NCBI GenBank assembly: GCA_037367405.1 | Contig: JAZKJV010003129.1 | Coordinates: 434,001-498,000 of the forward strand | Length of the DNA stretch: 64,000 nt | DNA from: Ottelia alismoides | Lineage: Eukaryota; Streptophyta; Magnoliopsida; Alismatales; Hydrocharitaceae | Direction of reading: 5' to 3' | Part shown: piece by piece, positions 1-11,528 of the stretch | Numbering within the stretch: position 1 is the stretch's first letter | Layout of the letters: every line of letters begins with the position of its first letter | Notes under the pieces: model-generated | The model's input: only the letters and a program-made list of their open reading frames with translations | Told to the model about the DNA's origin: nothing | The model's database searches: none | Translations under genes and position numbers: made by a program

Positions 1-39
1 CTCATCTCATAAAATCTATACTCCAATGCTATCTTGTAG

Positions 40-481
40 GGTGCATGTGCTAGTGATGCCGCATATCCCACGTGACCCATCAAATAATCTGATTGAATGG
101 TTCCATGATTCTCATGAGGTCTTCAGTTCTCTTCATGATACAATGTTGGCTGCACATTCAGAGAGGACAAGGATGTTTCATGATATGGCTGGACATGCTG
201 CAGATGTTCTTTGGTGGCCATTTACACAGCATAATCTTGTTTCAAAGAACAGCGTAACTGTTATAGATTCACGTTACGGTGAAAATTTTGCTGTTCACAA
301 GGTTTCTCTTTGTCACATTATATTGTCCAAGAACTTCATTTTGTTGTTTGGATTCTGCTTCAATGAAATTCTGATATGTGCTGCCTTTTCATCCCAGGTT
401 TGCAATGACCACAATTATATAGTTCCACAGTTTGATGCTTGTGCTAGTTGGTGGACTCAAGGACCAGATACTGCTTTGCAG
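40..481 (+). CDS. BIO3-BIO1: BIO3-BIO1 bifunctional biotin enzyme, two internal exons
   Basis: In plants this fused protein makes dethiobiotin: the BIO1 half is the 7,8-diaminopelargonate (DAPA) aminotransferase, a PLP enzyme, and the BIO3 half is dethiobiotin synthetase; it acts in mitochondria. Exon 40-301 (acceptor AG at 38-39, enters with one base of a split codon) covers the end of BIO3 and the linker, then the BIO1 start WWPFTQHNLV and VTVIDSRYGENF. Exon 398-481 (acceptor 396-397, donor 482) encodes QFDACASWWTQGPDTAL. The intron between them (302-397) is 96 bp, a multiple of three, and has no in-frame stop. The reading frame continues directly into the exon at 10515 after a 10-kb intron. 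Earlier BIO3 exons lie left of the window. The family call is confident from the WWPFTQH motif; exact splice sites are inferred from GT/AG and frame. Confidence 0.9.
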
Positions 482-900
482 GTCCTAATCAAAAACTTCT
501 TTGACCATTTGTGATAGCCAGGAAGAGTATCAGGTTTTATGTACGACTAGCTAGAAATTTCTTGTTTGTACTTATATAAGAGCATTGGCACGCACAAAAT
601 ATACTTATAATTGCCAATGGTTGGTTCCTCTTAGCCACATTATGTCGAAAAATAGAAAATTAAGCCTTGACCATTCTAAGAAAATTAGTATGACCGGGGA
701 AAATCTTTAGTATTTTTATTATCCGAATAAAGGAATGTTATAGAGATAAACTGTTTTCATAATATTTTGGGGTGGACATCACTGCGTGTTTCCCCTTTTC
801 CAGGCTTAAAAAAAGAAATGTTATAGAGAAAATGTCAATATTACAAAAAATATATAAAGATAGAACGCAAATGTTTGTTTACTAGTGAAGATTTACATGA
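482..900. other. BIO3-BIO1 intron, unique AT-rich part
   Basis: This is the start of the 10,033-bp BIO3-BIO1 intron (482-10514). It is AT-rich and no gene or recognisable repeat was seen, apart from two short similar stretches around aaatgttatagaga near 735 and 820. Confidence 0.5.
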
Positions 901-958
901 TGTGTGTATGTGTGTGTGTGTGTGGGGGGGGGGGGTGGGGGGTGGGGGGGGAGGGGGT
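901..958. repeat. (TG)n / poly-G low-complexity tract
   Basis: TG dinucleotide repeats run straight into runs of 12, 6 and 7 G separated by single T or A. The tract lies at the left edge of the LINE and hides its exact 5' end. Long G runs like this are prone to sequencing error. Confidence 0.9.
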
Positions 959-1038
959 CGGTGGTTCCTTACTTTTGAGGTGGCGTCGGCCTGTGCTTGG
1001 GGATGTTGCCGTGATCTCGGGTGCGGTGGAGAGAGTTA

Positions 1039-1213
1039 GGGCATGTTTGGTTGCTGGGTTGGGTTGGGTTGGGGTACCCCTGTGAATAGTAAAATGTACC
1101 CCTGTGAATAGTAAACTGTGAGGAGGATTGAGAGGGTTGGAAGGGGGTTGGAAGGAAGGGTACACCGGTGTACCCCAACCCAACCCAGTCCAACCCAGCA
1201 ACCAAACATGCCC
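1039..1213. mobile_element. Tourist-like MITE (PIF/Harbinger type) inside the LINE
   Basis: A 175-bp element with inverted termini that begin GGGCATGTTTGGTTGCTGGG on both strands, flanked by a TTA duplication (1036-1038 and 1214-1216). The 3-bp TTA target and GGGC termini are typical of Tourist/PIF-Harbinger MITEs. The interior carries a short tandem copy of tacccctgtgaatagtaaa. It interrupts LINE sequence, so it is younger than the LINE. Confidence 0.85.
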
Positions 1214-1421
1214 TTAAAGTTAGGGGACTGCTTGTGCAAGCAAGGACGCTGCGTGGTGTATCTGAGGTTTTGCGAGGCGTGGTCGATGTGGTGAAAGTTG
1301 AGAGTTCTGGTTGCCAGCCTGGTTAGTCCTTGGACGTCGTTCTTCAGGTGCGATGGGTAGGGGATGAGCGGCTGGGGTGGCGGAAGGTGGCTTTCGAGGG
1401 CCAGAGGCTGCTGCTCGAGTT

Positions 1422-1507
1422 GGTGGCCGCAGACGGTGGGACGCCGGAGTGTTCTGATGAGCGCAATGTCCGTGTTCAGGTGGCCGCAGACGGTGGGACG
1501 CCGGAGT
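1422..1507 (+). repeat. Two 29-bp repeats, 57-bp period, in LINE ORF1 region
   Basis: The 29 bases starting GGTGGCCGCAGACGGTGGGA occur at 1422-1450 and again at 1479-1507. The period is 57 bp, which is 19 codons, so the duplication keeps the frame (VAADGGTPE twice). Confidence 0.85.
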
Positions 1508-2223
1508 GGGCTTCTGGAGGGGGTACAGAGCAGATTCAGGTATTGAGACCGGGGCCTTGTCGGGTGTTCGGGCGCAGGAGGCCGGGACGCTTCCAGGTCG
1601 CGATCCGGGAGGTCTTGCGGGAGCCCTATCGGGTTCTTTGTTAGGTGGGTCTCCGGGCGAGTCTCTTACGGAGCATGTGGTGGAGGAGTTTGGTGGGGAG
1701 GGGCTGCTGGGGGTTCGGGTTGCGGGCGGATGCAAGGTTGGGCGATGGAGGGGGGTGCGCCAACCTCAGGTGTGGTGGTTTCGGAGGGGGTCTGACTCTG
1801 TCAGAGTGGGGATGGTGTCGATTTTCCGTGGAGGGAGGGGAGGGCTTCTGATCCAGTGTTGGGGAAGTCGGGTCAGGTCGGTGTTGGGGCTGCTGGCTCT
1901 GACGGGTCTTCTCTTCCGGTTGTGGTGGGCGTTGGTGGACTGGCTGGCGGGAACCCGAGGTGCCGATCCGGGAGAGGGAGGGGTCGTGGCGGCGACGTTT
2001 TGTGCTAGCTTATGAGAGGTGGGGCTCACGACGGGAGTCGGAGAAGTTGAGGAGGGCTTTGCTGTGGGCCTCCTTGGCGGCGGAGTCTCCTGCGGGGATG
2101 AGGTACCTGGCTGACAACCCGTGGTCGGTTTGGAACAGGTTTGCTGCTTTGGACAGGGATTTTGTTCGATGATTGGGGGGTCATTCCCCCAAAGAAGATG
2201 GACTTTCAGGTTGTTAAATGAAT

Positions 2224-5200
2224 ATGTTGTCTTTGAATGTGAGGGGCTTGGGCCGCCCCGACAAAAGGCATGGGTTGCGGAATATGGTCATGGAAGCAGG
2301 TGCGGATATCTTCTTGATTCAGGAGTCGAAGTTGCAGTGAGTTGGGCAGGGGGAGGTGTTCTCCTTGGCTGATAAGGGGGTCGTGGGTGCCTCTGGTGGT
2401 CTTCTATTGGGATGGAGGTCCGATTCCTTGGATCTGTTGGGGACTTCGTGCTCGACGTTCTCTCTGACGGTGAAGCTGTTGCAGAGGGTGGATGGTGCGC
2501 ACGTGTGGGTTACTAATGTATATGGCCCGTGTCAACGGGAGGACGACTCCTTGGCGGAGGATCTGGCAGTTACAACGGCGGTCGTTGGGGGTGGAGTTTG
2601 GCTTATCGGTGGTGATCTGAACGTCACTTTATTCCCTGACGACAGGCCTGGAGGTGCCAGTGGTAGAGACTTGGGGTCAGAAGAGTTCAGGCAGGCGTAT
2701 AGGTCCTTGGGATTATCTGTTGTTGACGCGGCTGGGTACAAGTTCACTTGGAGGAATGTTAGGTCGAGATCCAGGATTGACAGGTTCCTGATGTCGGTGG
2801 AGGCGGGTGAGGTTTTCCCATTGGCGAGGGCTTGGGCACTCCTTAAGACGCTTTCTGATCGCACCCCTATTATTTGATTCTCCGGGGAGGAGCGGCCGGG
2901 GCGATTCTTCTTTCGATTCGAGAAGAAGTGGTTGTTGGAGGAGGGCTTCCGAGAGATGGTGGTTGATCATTAGAGGGGGTGTGAGGTGTTGGGGTCCGCC
3001 GTGTCGCGGTTCGCGGCTAGGTTGGAGTCGCTGAGACGTTTGCTGCTGTCGTATGGGAGGGAGGTCGTTAGGCACCGAAAGGTGGTCAGGGATGAGACAG
3101 AGGCGGGGATTAGCAGGTTGGATGGGGTGGATGATGAGCTGGGGCTCTCTCCTGAGGAAGTGATTGAGAGGGCTGCATTCTTGGAGGCGGCTTTGCTGGA
3201 GGACAGAAAAGAAGAAGTGCATTGGCGGCAGAGAGCGAAGAAGGATGGCTGAGGGAAGGTGATGCGAACACTCGCTTCTTTCATTCCATGGCGTCCGGGC
3301 GAAGGAGAAGGAGTTTCATGCACGAGTTGGAGGTTGGAGAGGTGAGGGTGTCGGGAGAGAGGAGCATTGGTGGCGCCTTGCGGGAGTTCTCCGTGAGGGC
3401 CTCGCGGAGGGCGCAAGAGGGCAGAGGTTGGGGGTGGACGGGTATGGGCGCTGGTTCTTTGAGCGGGCCCCAGTCCGACTCGTTGGTGGTGCCTTTTTCT
3501 GAGGAGGAGGTGCGTAGGGCCGTTTGGAGCTTGAATGCAGAGGGGGCTTCTGGTCCGGACGGCTTTTCTATATCCTTCTACCGGGAGTTCTGGGATTTGT
3601 TGAGGGATGACATTTTGGAGGTCATGGTTGAATTCAGGGGTGGCAACATGGGTTTTGAGAAAATTAACAGATCTTTGATTTTTCTGCTGCCGAAGAAAGA
3701 GATCCCTGTGGGGGTGGAGGACTTCAGGCCTATCTCGATTTCTAATGATATCTATCTCATTATCGCCAAGGTGTTGGCGAATAGGCTTAAGGCTGTGCTG
3801 AGCTCGGTTGTGTTACCTGCACAATCCGCTTTCATTCCGGGGCACTGTATGGCGGATGGAATTGTGACTGCTTTGGATATTTGTCTTGATTGGAAGAGAT
3901 CCAGAAAGGAGGGGACAATTTGGAAGATAGACTACTCTAAGGCCTACGATTGCGTCAATTGGAAGTTCCTGTGGGTTTCCTTATAGAGGAGGGGGTTTCC
4001 GGAAGAGCGGATTCGGTGGATCAAGAGATGTATCACTACCATCTCATGCTCTATCTTGGTCAATGGCAGGCCGGAGGGAGGGTGGTTTCAGCCGCAGAGG
4101 GGAGTAAGACAGGGATCCCCATTGGCTCATATGCTTTTTGTCATTGTGGTGGACTGTCTTGCGGTTCTGTTTCAGCGTGCAGTAGGGGAGATGTGGTGTG
4201 AGGGTGTCCGTTTGGGGGACATCTCTGTATATGTGTTGCAGTATGCGGACGATACGCTGGTTTTCTTGGGGGGGACGGAGGAGCAGAATCACAATGCAGT
4301 TGCTATGCTTGATGTGTTTGGTTGCTTATCGGGTTTGCAGATAACATGCAGAAGTCAGTGCTGGTTCCGCTGTGGATGGACGACGAGGAGTGCAACAAGC
4401 TCATTGGGTGGACAGGGTGCCCCCTGGGGCGGCTACCGATCTCCTATCTAGGGTCGAGGAAGGCCGATTGAGACTGTGTTATTCTGAGTCTGGACGAGCG
4501 GCGGGAGGGATGGAAAGCGACTACTTTGTCCAAGGGTGGGAAGCTTACCTTGCTTAAGCACGTTCTCTCAGCCATCCCGATTTTTTTCTTTTCAACGAGG
4601 TTGATGCCTATCGGGGTTAGAAGGAAGGTGGGAGCTTTGATGAGGTCTTTCTTTTGGTCGGATGGGAGGCAAGCGGCAAGGAGAATGCACGTGGTGGCCT
4701 GGGAGGAGCTTGTAGTGCCGATTGCTGAGGTAGGCCTGGGTGTTCGGGATGTGAAGACAATGAACAAAGCTTTGCTTGCCAAATGGGTGCTCCGGATTTG
4801 AGGTTCCTCGGAGTCCTTGGTCTACAGGCTTCTGAGGAGGATTTACGGAGTCACAGGGGAGTTGGTGGCCGGGAGAAAGCGTGGTGAGTTGACAGGGAGG
4901 ATAACGGGACGGGGGAGGGGGAGCTGGGCGCCGCTTCTCAAGGTTGATGGCCTTGGCAGTTGACAGGGAGGCTCGGCTGGTGGAGGTCGTGGACTCGGGG
5001 TCGTGGGCTCTGACATTCCGCTCGGTTCTGTCAGATCAGCGTTTGGATGAGTTCTTGCGGTTGCTGATGGAGATTCCCGCCCTAACGGAGATGTTAGGGG
5101 AGTTGGATCATTTTGAGTGGGCGAAGGGTAGGTTCTCAGTAAAGGAAGCTTATCGAAAGATACCGGGAGGTGGAGTTGGGTGTGATGAGGACCTTGTGCC

Positions 5201-5626
5201 GATACTAAGGTAATTTGGGTGGCCAAAATCCCTACTCGGGTTAAAGTGTTCCTTTGGTGCCTAAGGAGAAACTGCCTGTGCGACATGGTAAGGAGGGGGA
5301 GGCTATTGGGGGTGGAAGATATGATATGTGATAGATGCCAGGAGTGTCTGGAGGACGCGGAGCACATTTTCTTCGGATGCAGGTCTTCAGTACAGGTTTG
5401 GGATTCGTTGGGGCTGACTTGGGTCCAGGCTTCCGTCTCGGAGAGTTTTTGGAGATCTATTCGAGCGTTGGGTCTCGGGTCCTCTGACGATGTTTCGAGG
5501 CCTTTTGCCGTGTTGTGGGCAATTTGGCTGGGTAGGAATGATTGCATATTCAACGGTCAACGGCTCTATTATGAGAATGTGTTCGCACACTGTAATGCTT
5601 TGTACAACTTCTGGATATACAACTAA
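2224..5626 (+). pseudogene. LINE ORF2 endonuclease/reverse transcriptase, broken
   Basis: ATG at 2224 opens the apurinic-like endonuclease domain (MLSLNVRGLG, then GGDLNVTLFPDDR and SRIDRFL). The usual SDH at the end of this domain reads SDR here, so a catalytic histidine is lost. Reverse transcriptase follows: PKKEIPVGVEDFRPISIS, AQSAFIPGH, KIDYSKAYDCVNW, QRGVRQGSPL and the catalytic QYADDTLVFL near 4240. The C-terminus (5219-5626) has the zf-RVT pattern with CDRCQ...C...AEHIFFGC. Breaks seen: TGA 2338, TGA 2875, TAG 2971, a frame change near 3222-3252, TAG 3984, frame changes near 4350 and 4450-4520, TGA 4799, a frame change near 4944 and a stop at 5211. The copy cannot mobilise itself. Confidence 0.88.
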
Positions 5627-5887
5627 TGTATTTTCTTGCTATTAATGTAAGTTTTGGTGTGGTGACTCCCACCTTGGGAGGGCTCCCCCGTGTTTTTATT
5701 CAAAAAAATGTTCCCGCGAACATATGAATAGGGGAGTGCACTTTGAATAAGCTCTAGGCTGACTAAAAAATTGTTCTAAAGGATTGTTGGTAATTTTATA
5801 TTTTTAATCACTCTTGTGTTCCCATTGGTCTAGAGGCTTTACACATACCATGCTTAGTGGTTTCCTTTACTTGTTAGGATCTAGAAG

Positions 5888-6263
5888 TGTTGAAGATGAT
5901 CCAAACACGCAATCAACCACAAGCAATCAATCACGGAGAAGACACATGATTTTACGTGGAAAACCCCCACCGGTGTAGCGGGTAAAAAATCATGGACGAA
6001 GAGAGGTTCCATTATGAGAGAAAACATGAGTTCATATACAAAAACACCTAGGAGGCGGCGATTCTATCGAAATGAGACTCTATAATAACCCACACTTTAA
6101 CCGTACAATACATATATATAGGGGTTATTGGTAAACGGATCCTAATCGGATCCAAAAAATTGTATTATGAGGGCTCCATCCACATTATTTGTTTCAGTCA
6201 AGATCCGTTTACAGAATGTATCCGGATTGCAAACGAGTCAGTGTTTCAAGGAATATCTAAACA
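5888..6263 (-). repeat. 3' LTR of Tork-like Copia
   Basis: Starts TGTTGAAGATGATCC and ends ATATCTAAACA, so it is bounded by TG...CA. It matches the right LTR along its length with many substitutions and small indels, which implies an old insertion. Confidence 0.8.
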
Positions 6264-9200
6264 AATCTCCACCTTGGATGTTGCACGAGAACATTCTCTT
6301 TGCCGAACAAGGCCTTTACGTCCTAGAAAGACCAACCAAGTTCACACATGTTGTGAACTTGGTTACTGGCACTAGCTTCGTCATAATGTCAGCTGGATTG
6401 TCTGCAGTAGCGATCTTCTTCATCTGAATGCAACCTTTTGTGAGTTCGTCTCTTATGAAGTATAACGGATATCGATGTACTATGTTCTTTCATGGTGCAT
6501 CTCATCCTTTGTTAAATGTATAGCACTCTTAACTATCACAATGGATAAGGATTATTTTCATATCATGTTCGAGCTTATCGACTAATCCTCTCAACCAAAT
6601 TGCTTCCTTGATTTCGTTGGTTGCTGACATGTACTCGATCTCCATGGTAGATAAGGTCACAGTATGCTGCAATGTTGCCTTCCACGAAACTACACATATA
6701 TCAATAGTGAATACGTAGGGTGTCTGTCATGGATCTTCTCTTACCACGGTTCCCTGCATAATCGGTATCAATAATGCGAACTACTCCATCCTTACTTTTT
6801 TCAAACTCACGACAAATCTAGTGGTACCTCGCATGCATTTTATAATCAATGTCAAATCAATCCAATGACCTTTTCCTAGATTTGACATATATCTACTCAC
6901 AACGCTGGCTGCTTGGATGATATCCGGGTGTACGATGGCATACACGCTGCTTCCAACAACAATTGTGTAAGGAAGTCATAACATATACTCATGCTCGTCC
7001 TTGGTCTGCAGTGAAAAGTCTACAAACATCTTGAAATGAGAGCCAAGTGGCATCTTCTCTGGTTTGGCATCTGACATGTCAAAACACTCCAAAATCTTTT
7101 GCAAGTAGCTCTTCTGACTTATACATTACTTCCTAGCCTTGTGATCCCAGTGTATCTCCATACTAAGAATCTTCTTGGTCGAACCAAGATCCTTCATCTT
7201 GAAATCTCCACCAAGTAGGACCTTTAATATGTTCACCTCAGATTTATTTCTGGAGACCATCAACATATCATCAACATATAGCAGCAGAAAAATAAAAGAG
7301 TCATCGACAAGGTGTCTAAGATAGACAGACACATCATAACCGTTCTTGGTAAAACCATGTGCAATCGTGAATGAATTGAAGCATTTGTACTATTGTCTCG
7401 ATGATTGCTTCAACCCATAAAGAGATTTCTACAACAGGTAAACCTGATCTCCCTTCCCCGCACTGTAAAGCCTTCAGGTTGACGCATGTAAATCTGCTCT
7501 TCGAGGTCTCCATGTAAGAATATTATCTCCACATCTAGCTTCTCCAACTCTAAGTTGTTCACGGCAACAATAGCTAGTAGAACTCGTATGGAGGTGTACT
7601 TTACCGTAAGTGAAAAGATATCATTGTAGTTGATACCATCCACCTGGCTAAAGCCTTTGGCAACTTGTGTTGCCTTGTATCTCTCATCGACGGATCCAGA
7701 GACGGTTTGTTTCTTCTTTTAAATCCACTTGCAGCCAATTTTCATCTGTCCATGTGGTGGTGGAACAAGGGTTCATGTCTGATTTTTATGAAGAGATTAA
7801 ATCTCCTCATTCATCATTGGAAACCATTCCATAGAGTACTGTGAGTAAACCATTTCTGAAAAATTGCTTGGCTCTCCTACATTACATATTTCCTCTACAT
7901 CAGATAATGCATATGCAAAAGCAGAATATGCATATTTGGAGGGTGGCTTTATCTACCTTCGTATGCAAATGTTTGCAATGCACTCTTCTTCTTTACCTAT
8001 TGATCTCTCTTATTCTTCTTATTCGGATAGGTTATCGTGATGTGGTTGGACTCGATCAACCTCAAGATCCACCTGCTTATTGGAACTCACGTATGTATCT
8101 GCATCAAAGAAGACTATGCTTGAGAGAAAAATAACAGATTCATTAAATACAACATTCTTCTCAATCATCAACTTTGCTACTTCGGATCAAGACACCGCAG
8201 TCTATATCTCTTCACTCTAGATGCATATTAAGAAATATGCACTTAACAGATCTAGGTTCAAGCTTTCCTTGACTAACATGTGTATATGCATGACAACAAC
8301 AAAAAATCAAATTAGAATAATCAGGGAAATGTACATACCATACCTCTCGAGTGTCACGTTGTTCAGATTCGATGAGGGAGATCAGTTCACAAGTATGGTT
8401 GGTGTCGCTACTGCTTTAACCCAAGAGTCGTTCGTTAATCCAACATTCAGGAGCATACATTTGGCTCTCTCTAGCAGATTCTATTCTTGCGCTTTGCGAC
8501 TCCATTCTGTTGAGGACTATGCCTGACTATACGGTATCTAATGATGCCTTAATTCTTGTCAAAGTCATTAAATTCTATTGAACAAAGTTCCAGGCCATTA
8601 TCTATTCGCAACCCCTTGATGTTTTTCCCAATCTACCCAGAGTTAGGGCCTTCTACTGTATGAAGTGTGTAAACGCCTCATCTTTGGAGGGCGTAAATTC
8701 AAACCTTTCGGGAGTAAAGATCAATAAAAGTTAGCATGTATTGCATGCCATCTTTGGATGGGACTTGAGATCCCCCCCCCCCCCCGTAGACCAGAGTGAA
8801 TATAATCTAGAGTGTCATTTGTTCTATGTTCAGCAACACCGAACCTATCCTCGTTGGTTTGCCAAGAATGCAATGCTCACAGAAGTCCAACTTGCTCATG
8901 CCATGAATATCAAGTAGTAGTCCTCTTCTGACAAGGGTACTCATGCTTGTCTGGCCTAGATCTCCCAATTTGAGATGTCATAATATGGTGTTATCAACCC
9001 CTGAACTGGTGAAAACAACCACGGTACTTGTGATAGTGTCTCCATGTGATGCATACAGATTTCCAAACCTCTACACTAACATAACAAAATATCCATCTTT
9101 GACAACTGTCAGAATATCGCCCTTCGTAGGATACTAGCACCCTTTCTTTTCTAGGGTACCAAGAGATATCAAGTTCTTCTGGAACATGGCGAACATCTGT

Positions 9201-9640
9201 CAATGTGACATATGTCCCATTGTGCATCTTTAATTCAAAGCTTCCCAACCCTACATCCTTGTATTGCAAATCATTACCTGTATGACAACTACAATAGATC
9301 TGTACGAGGGGAACCAATTGTGGTTGGGCATGACATGGTTGGAACAACCAGAATCGAGAAGCTATGCATCCATCGATATGTGTGGTGTACTGGCCATCAG
9401 AACATAACCAACATTTCTGCATTCAATTTCCAGATAGGCAAAGCTATATGCTTGCCCTAACCTTCGCATCCATGTCCTCCTCGTCTCGACTTAATGTCCT
9501 AGGCATCTTCTCGACGCCCTTCAATGCCTTTGGCGACGTCTTGTTGGATGATGATCGACTCCATCTTAATTGCCCACATGTCAAACTTCACATTGCGATT
9601 GAATTTCTCGATCTCAAACTTTGTCATCATCTTGTGTGTT
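6264..9640 (-). pseudogene. Copia gag-pol remnants (Tork-like)
   Basis: Read on the minus strand. A gag start (MTKFEIEKF) lies near 9620. It is followed by the end of the protease region around 9300-9200 (KDVGLGSFELKMHNGTYVTL). Reverse transcriptase pieces are 7643-7410 (LEKLDVEIIFLHGDLEEQIY) and 7332-7126, which contains the catalytic YVDDMLM and KMKDLGSTKKILSMEIHWD. Frameshifts and stops break it throughout, and much of gag and integrase is missing or unrecognisable. The KKILxMEI wording suggests the Tork/Tnt1 lineage. Confidence 0.75.
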
Positions 9641-9769
9641 GGATCAGATCAGTGTTGATTTGTTGCGGGATGTCTCTGTCTCAACATCAAAGCAGAAACC
9701 GTCAACTAGACCGATATAGATGGACTCTCACGTAAGGCAGAGAATTGCAAAGATGACTCTGATACCAAT

Positions 9770-10118
9770 TTCCTTAAGATGATCCAAACACGCAATCAGC
9801 CACAAGAAATCAACTACAGAGAACACACGATTTTACGTGGAAAAACCCCACCTGTGTAGCAGGGAAAATCACGGGAAAAGAGAGGTTCCACTATGAGAGA
9901 AAACATGAGTATAAATACAAGAACCCTAAGAGGTAATGGCTCTCCCGGAATGAGACTCTATGATAACACACACCTTAACCCTACAATACATATATATTGG
10001 TAGTTGGTAATTGAATCCTAATCAGATAAAAAAATCCATATTGGTTATCGGGTCGGCTAAGATCCATTTACGGGATGTATTTGGATCACAAACGGGTTGG
10101 TGCTTCAAGGCATATCTT
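9770..10118 (-). repeat. 5' LTR of Tork-like Copia
   Basis: Diverged partner of 5888-6263. Shared blocks include AAGATGATCCAAACACGCAA, GATTTTACGTGGAAAA, AGAGAGGTTCCA and GAATGAGACTCTAT. The outer edge near 10118 is approximate. Confidence 0.78.
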
Positions 10119-10514
10119 CGTATTCTTTATATTATTTTACCAATTATCCATTTCGTCGGCAAAATAATCTGCAAAATTTTGCAAGGAGTTGTCTTTTTTT
10201 TAAAGCAGCTTTATGCCTGGTTCAGTCAGTGTCTCATATCCCATAATTGTATTTTATGTTCCTTGTTGAATTGTGCTCACATTAACATTCTTTTGTTCAA
10301 GGTCTAGTTGGTACTTGTTCACTCTTTAGAATATATTGGCCTTGAAGTTTGTATTTTTTAAATTCGGATAGAACCATCCTTTTTATTTTATAGGTAGCTC
10401 TAGAAATTCAAATAATAATCTGTTGTTCCTTTCACAATTCTTTGGGTTTAATCTTATTTTTAAGAAGCCCTCTAAGTTTGCGTTTCTTATGTCTCTTTGA
10501 TTAGATGCTTTCAG

Positions 10515-11464
10515 ATTGAACTTGCTAGAGATATTGGATATGCCACTGCGAGGTTTGGCCACGTGATGTATCCTGAAAATGTCTACGAGCCTGCTTTTGT
10601 TGTGCAAAGCTCTTGCTTGGGGGCGTTGGACAAGGCTGGTTAATCTCTTTTCATTATACGTGCATGTTTATTCAACAGTTGATCAAAGTATATTAATCAT
10701 GAAAAATGAAATGTCTTGATCATTGTTCCTATTGAAACTGCTTTTCTAAAGAAAATAAACGAAAATTGGTTTTTGAGTTTCCCGGAATTATTGCTCCATG
10801 TAATGAATTTGTATTGAGGCTGAATGCTATTTTTTTCAGGTTGGGCATCTAGAGTTTTCTTCTCCGATAATGGATCTACAGCTATAGAAATTGCACTGAA
10901 GATGGCCTTTCGTAAATTTTCAGTTGATTCTGGTATTCTCAATTCCAACAGTAGTTGGAATTTTGAGAACTCTGCATTCAAGGTGGGTTTGCATTTTTGA
11001 AAAAAATATTTTTATTTATCACTTTCTTCTCTAACCAGATCTTTTTATAGCATATGGCCTTTTTATGAAGGTTCTTTTACATGTAAACCTGGGTAAAAAA
11101 TGTAGTTCATCATTATATTCTTGTATATTTTTTATTTGCTGAGATGGCCCTATGAACATTCCTCCGTTGATGAGCTTTCCATGTGTGTTAGTTGAGCCTG
11201 CAGTATTTTGAATTCTATCTCAGAGTTTTATCAAAACTTAAAAAAGAAATGAACAAAATGCATGAAACACTTATAAAGCATAAAGTACATAGGGAGCACA
11301 TATATTTGGATAATGAAAGGTTATAGAAATTCCTGATCAGGAAGATGTAAGCCGGTGTCAATTATGTAGGTTCTTGCTCTCAGGGGATCTTATCACGGCG
11401 ACACTTTGGGTGCTATGGAAGCACAATCACCTTCAGCATACACCAGTTTCCTACAACAACCATG
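10515..11464 (+). CDS. BIO3-BIO1: BIO3-BIO1, three further exons of the aminotransferase half
   Basis: Three exons continue the DAPA aminotransferase in frame. 10515-10638 encodes ARFGHVMYPENVYEPA. 10840-10982 encodes WASRVFFSDNGSTAIEIAL, the cofactor phosphate-binding region of this PLP enzyme. 11370-11464 encodes ALRGSYHGDTLGAMEAQSPS and FLQQPW. All junctions have GT/AG and phases fit (one base carried at 10638, zero at 10982, two bases at 11464). The catalytic lysine region and C-terminal half would come next, but I find no matching exon to the right, where transposons begin. The gene is therefore either continued across a very long intron or truncated. Confidence 0.9.
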
Positions 11465-11528
11465 GTAAGGTCAACATTATTAAATATCTGCATGTATAAA
11501 TGCCTTTATTTCCCTTTACATAAAAGGT

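Larger units (their letters stand above)
960..5710 (+). mobile_element. L1-type LINE, degenerate, inside BIO3-BIO1 intron
   Basis: A non-LTR retrotransposon in the sense orientation of the host gene. The GC-rich 5' part (about 960-2220) would hold ORF1 but encodes no domain I recognise. ORF2 follows with endonuclease, reverse transcriptase and a zf-RVT-type C-terminus, and the element ends in an A-rich stretch after position 5700. The 5' boundary is approximate because of the low-complexity tract, and no target site duplication could be matched. The GC content contrasts sharply with the AT-rich intron around it. Confidence 0.85.
5888..10118 (-). mobile_element. Tork/Tnt1-like Copia LTR retrotransposon, decayed
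   Basis: Two diverged LTRs (5888-6263 and about 9770-10118) flank a broken Copia polyprotein read on the minus strand. Next to the right (5') LTR, plus-strand GACTCTGATACCA at 9755-9767 is the complement of the TGGTATCAGAGTC primer site (initiator tRNA-Met). Next to the left (3') LTR, AATCTCCACCTTGG is the complement of the CCAAGGTGGAGATT polypurine tract. No matching 5-bp target duplication was seen. It sits in the same BIO3-BIO1 intron as the LINE. Confidence 0.85.

Noticed and set aside
885..1085. Open frames over the TG/G-rich tract and MITE
   Set aside because: Low-complexity sequence and MITE ends; no codon logic or domain.
1220..2029. Several long open frames on both strands in the LINE 5' region
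   Set aside because: High GC content gives chance open frames. No ORF1 domain was recognised, so I describe the region only as part of the LINE.
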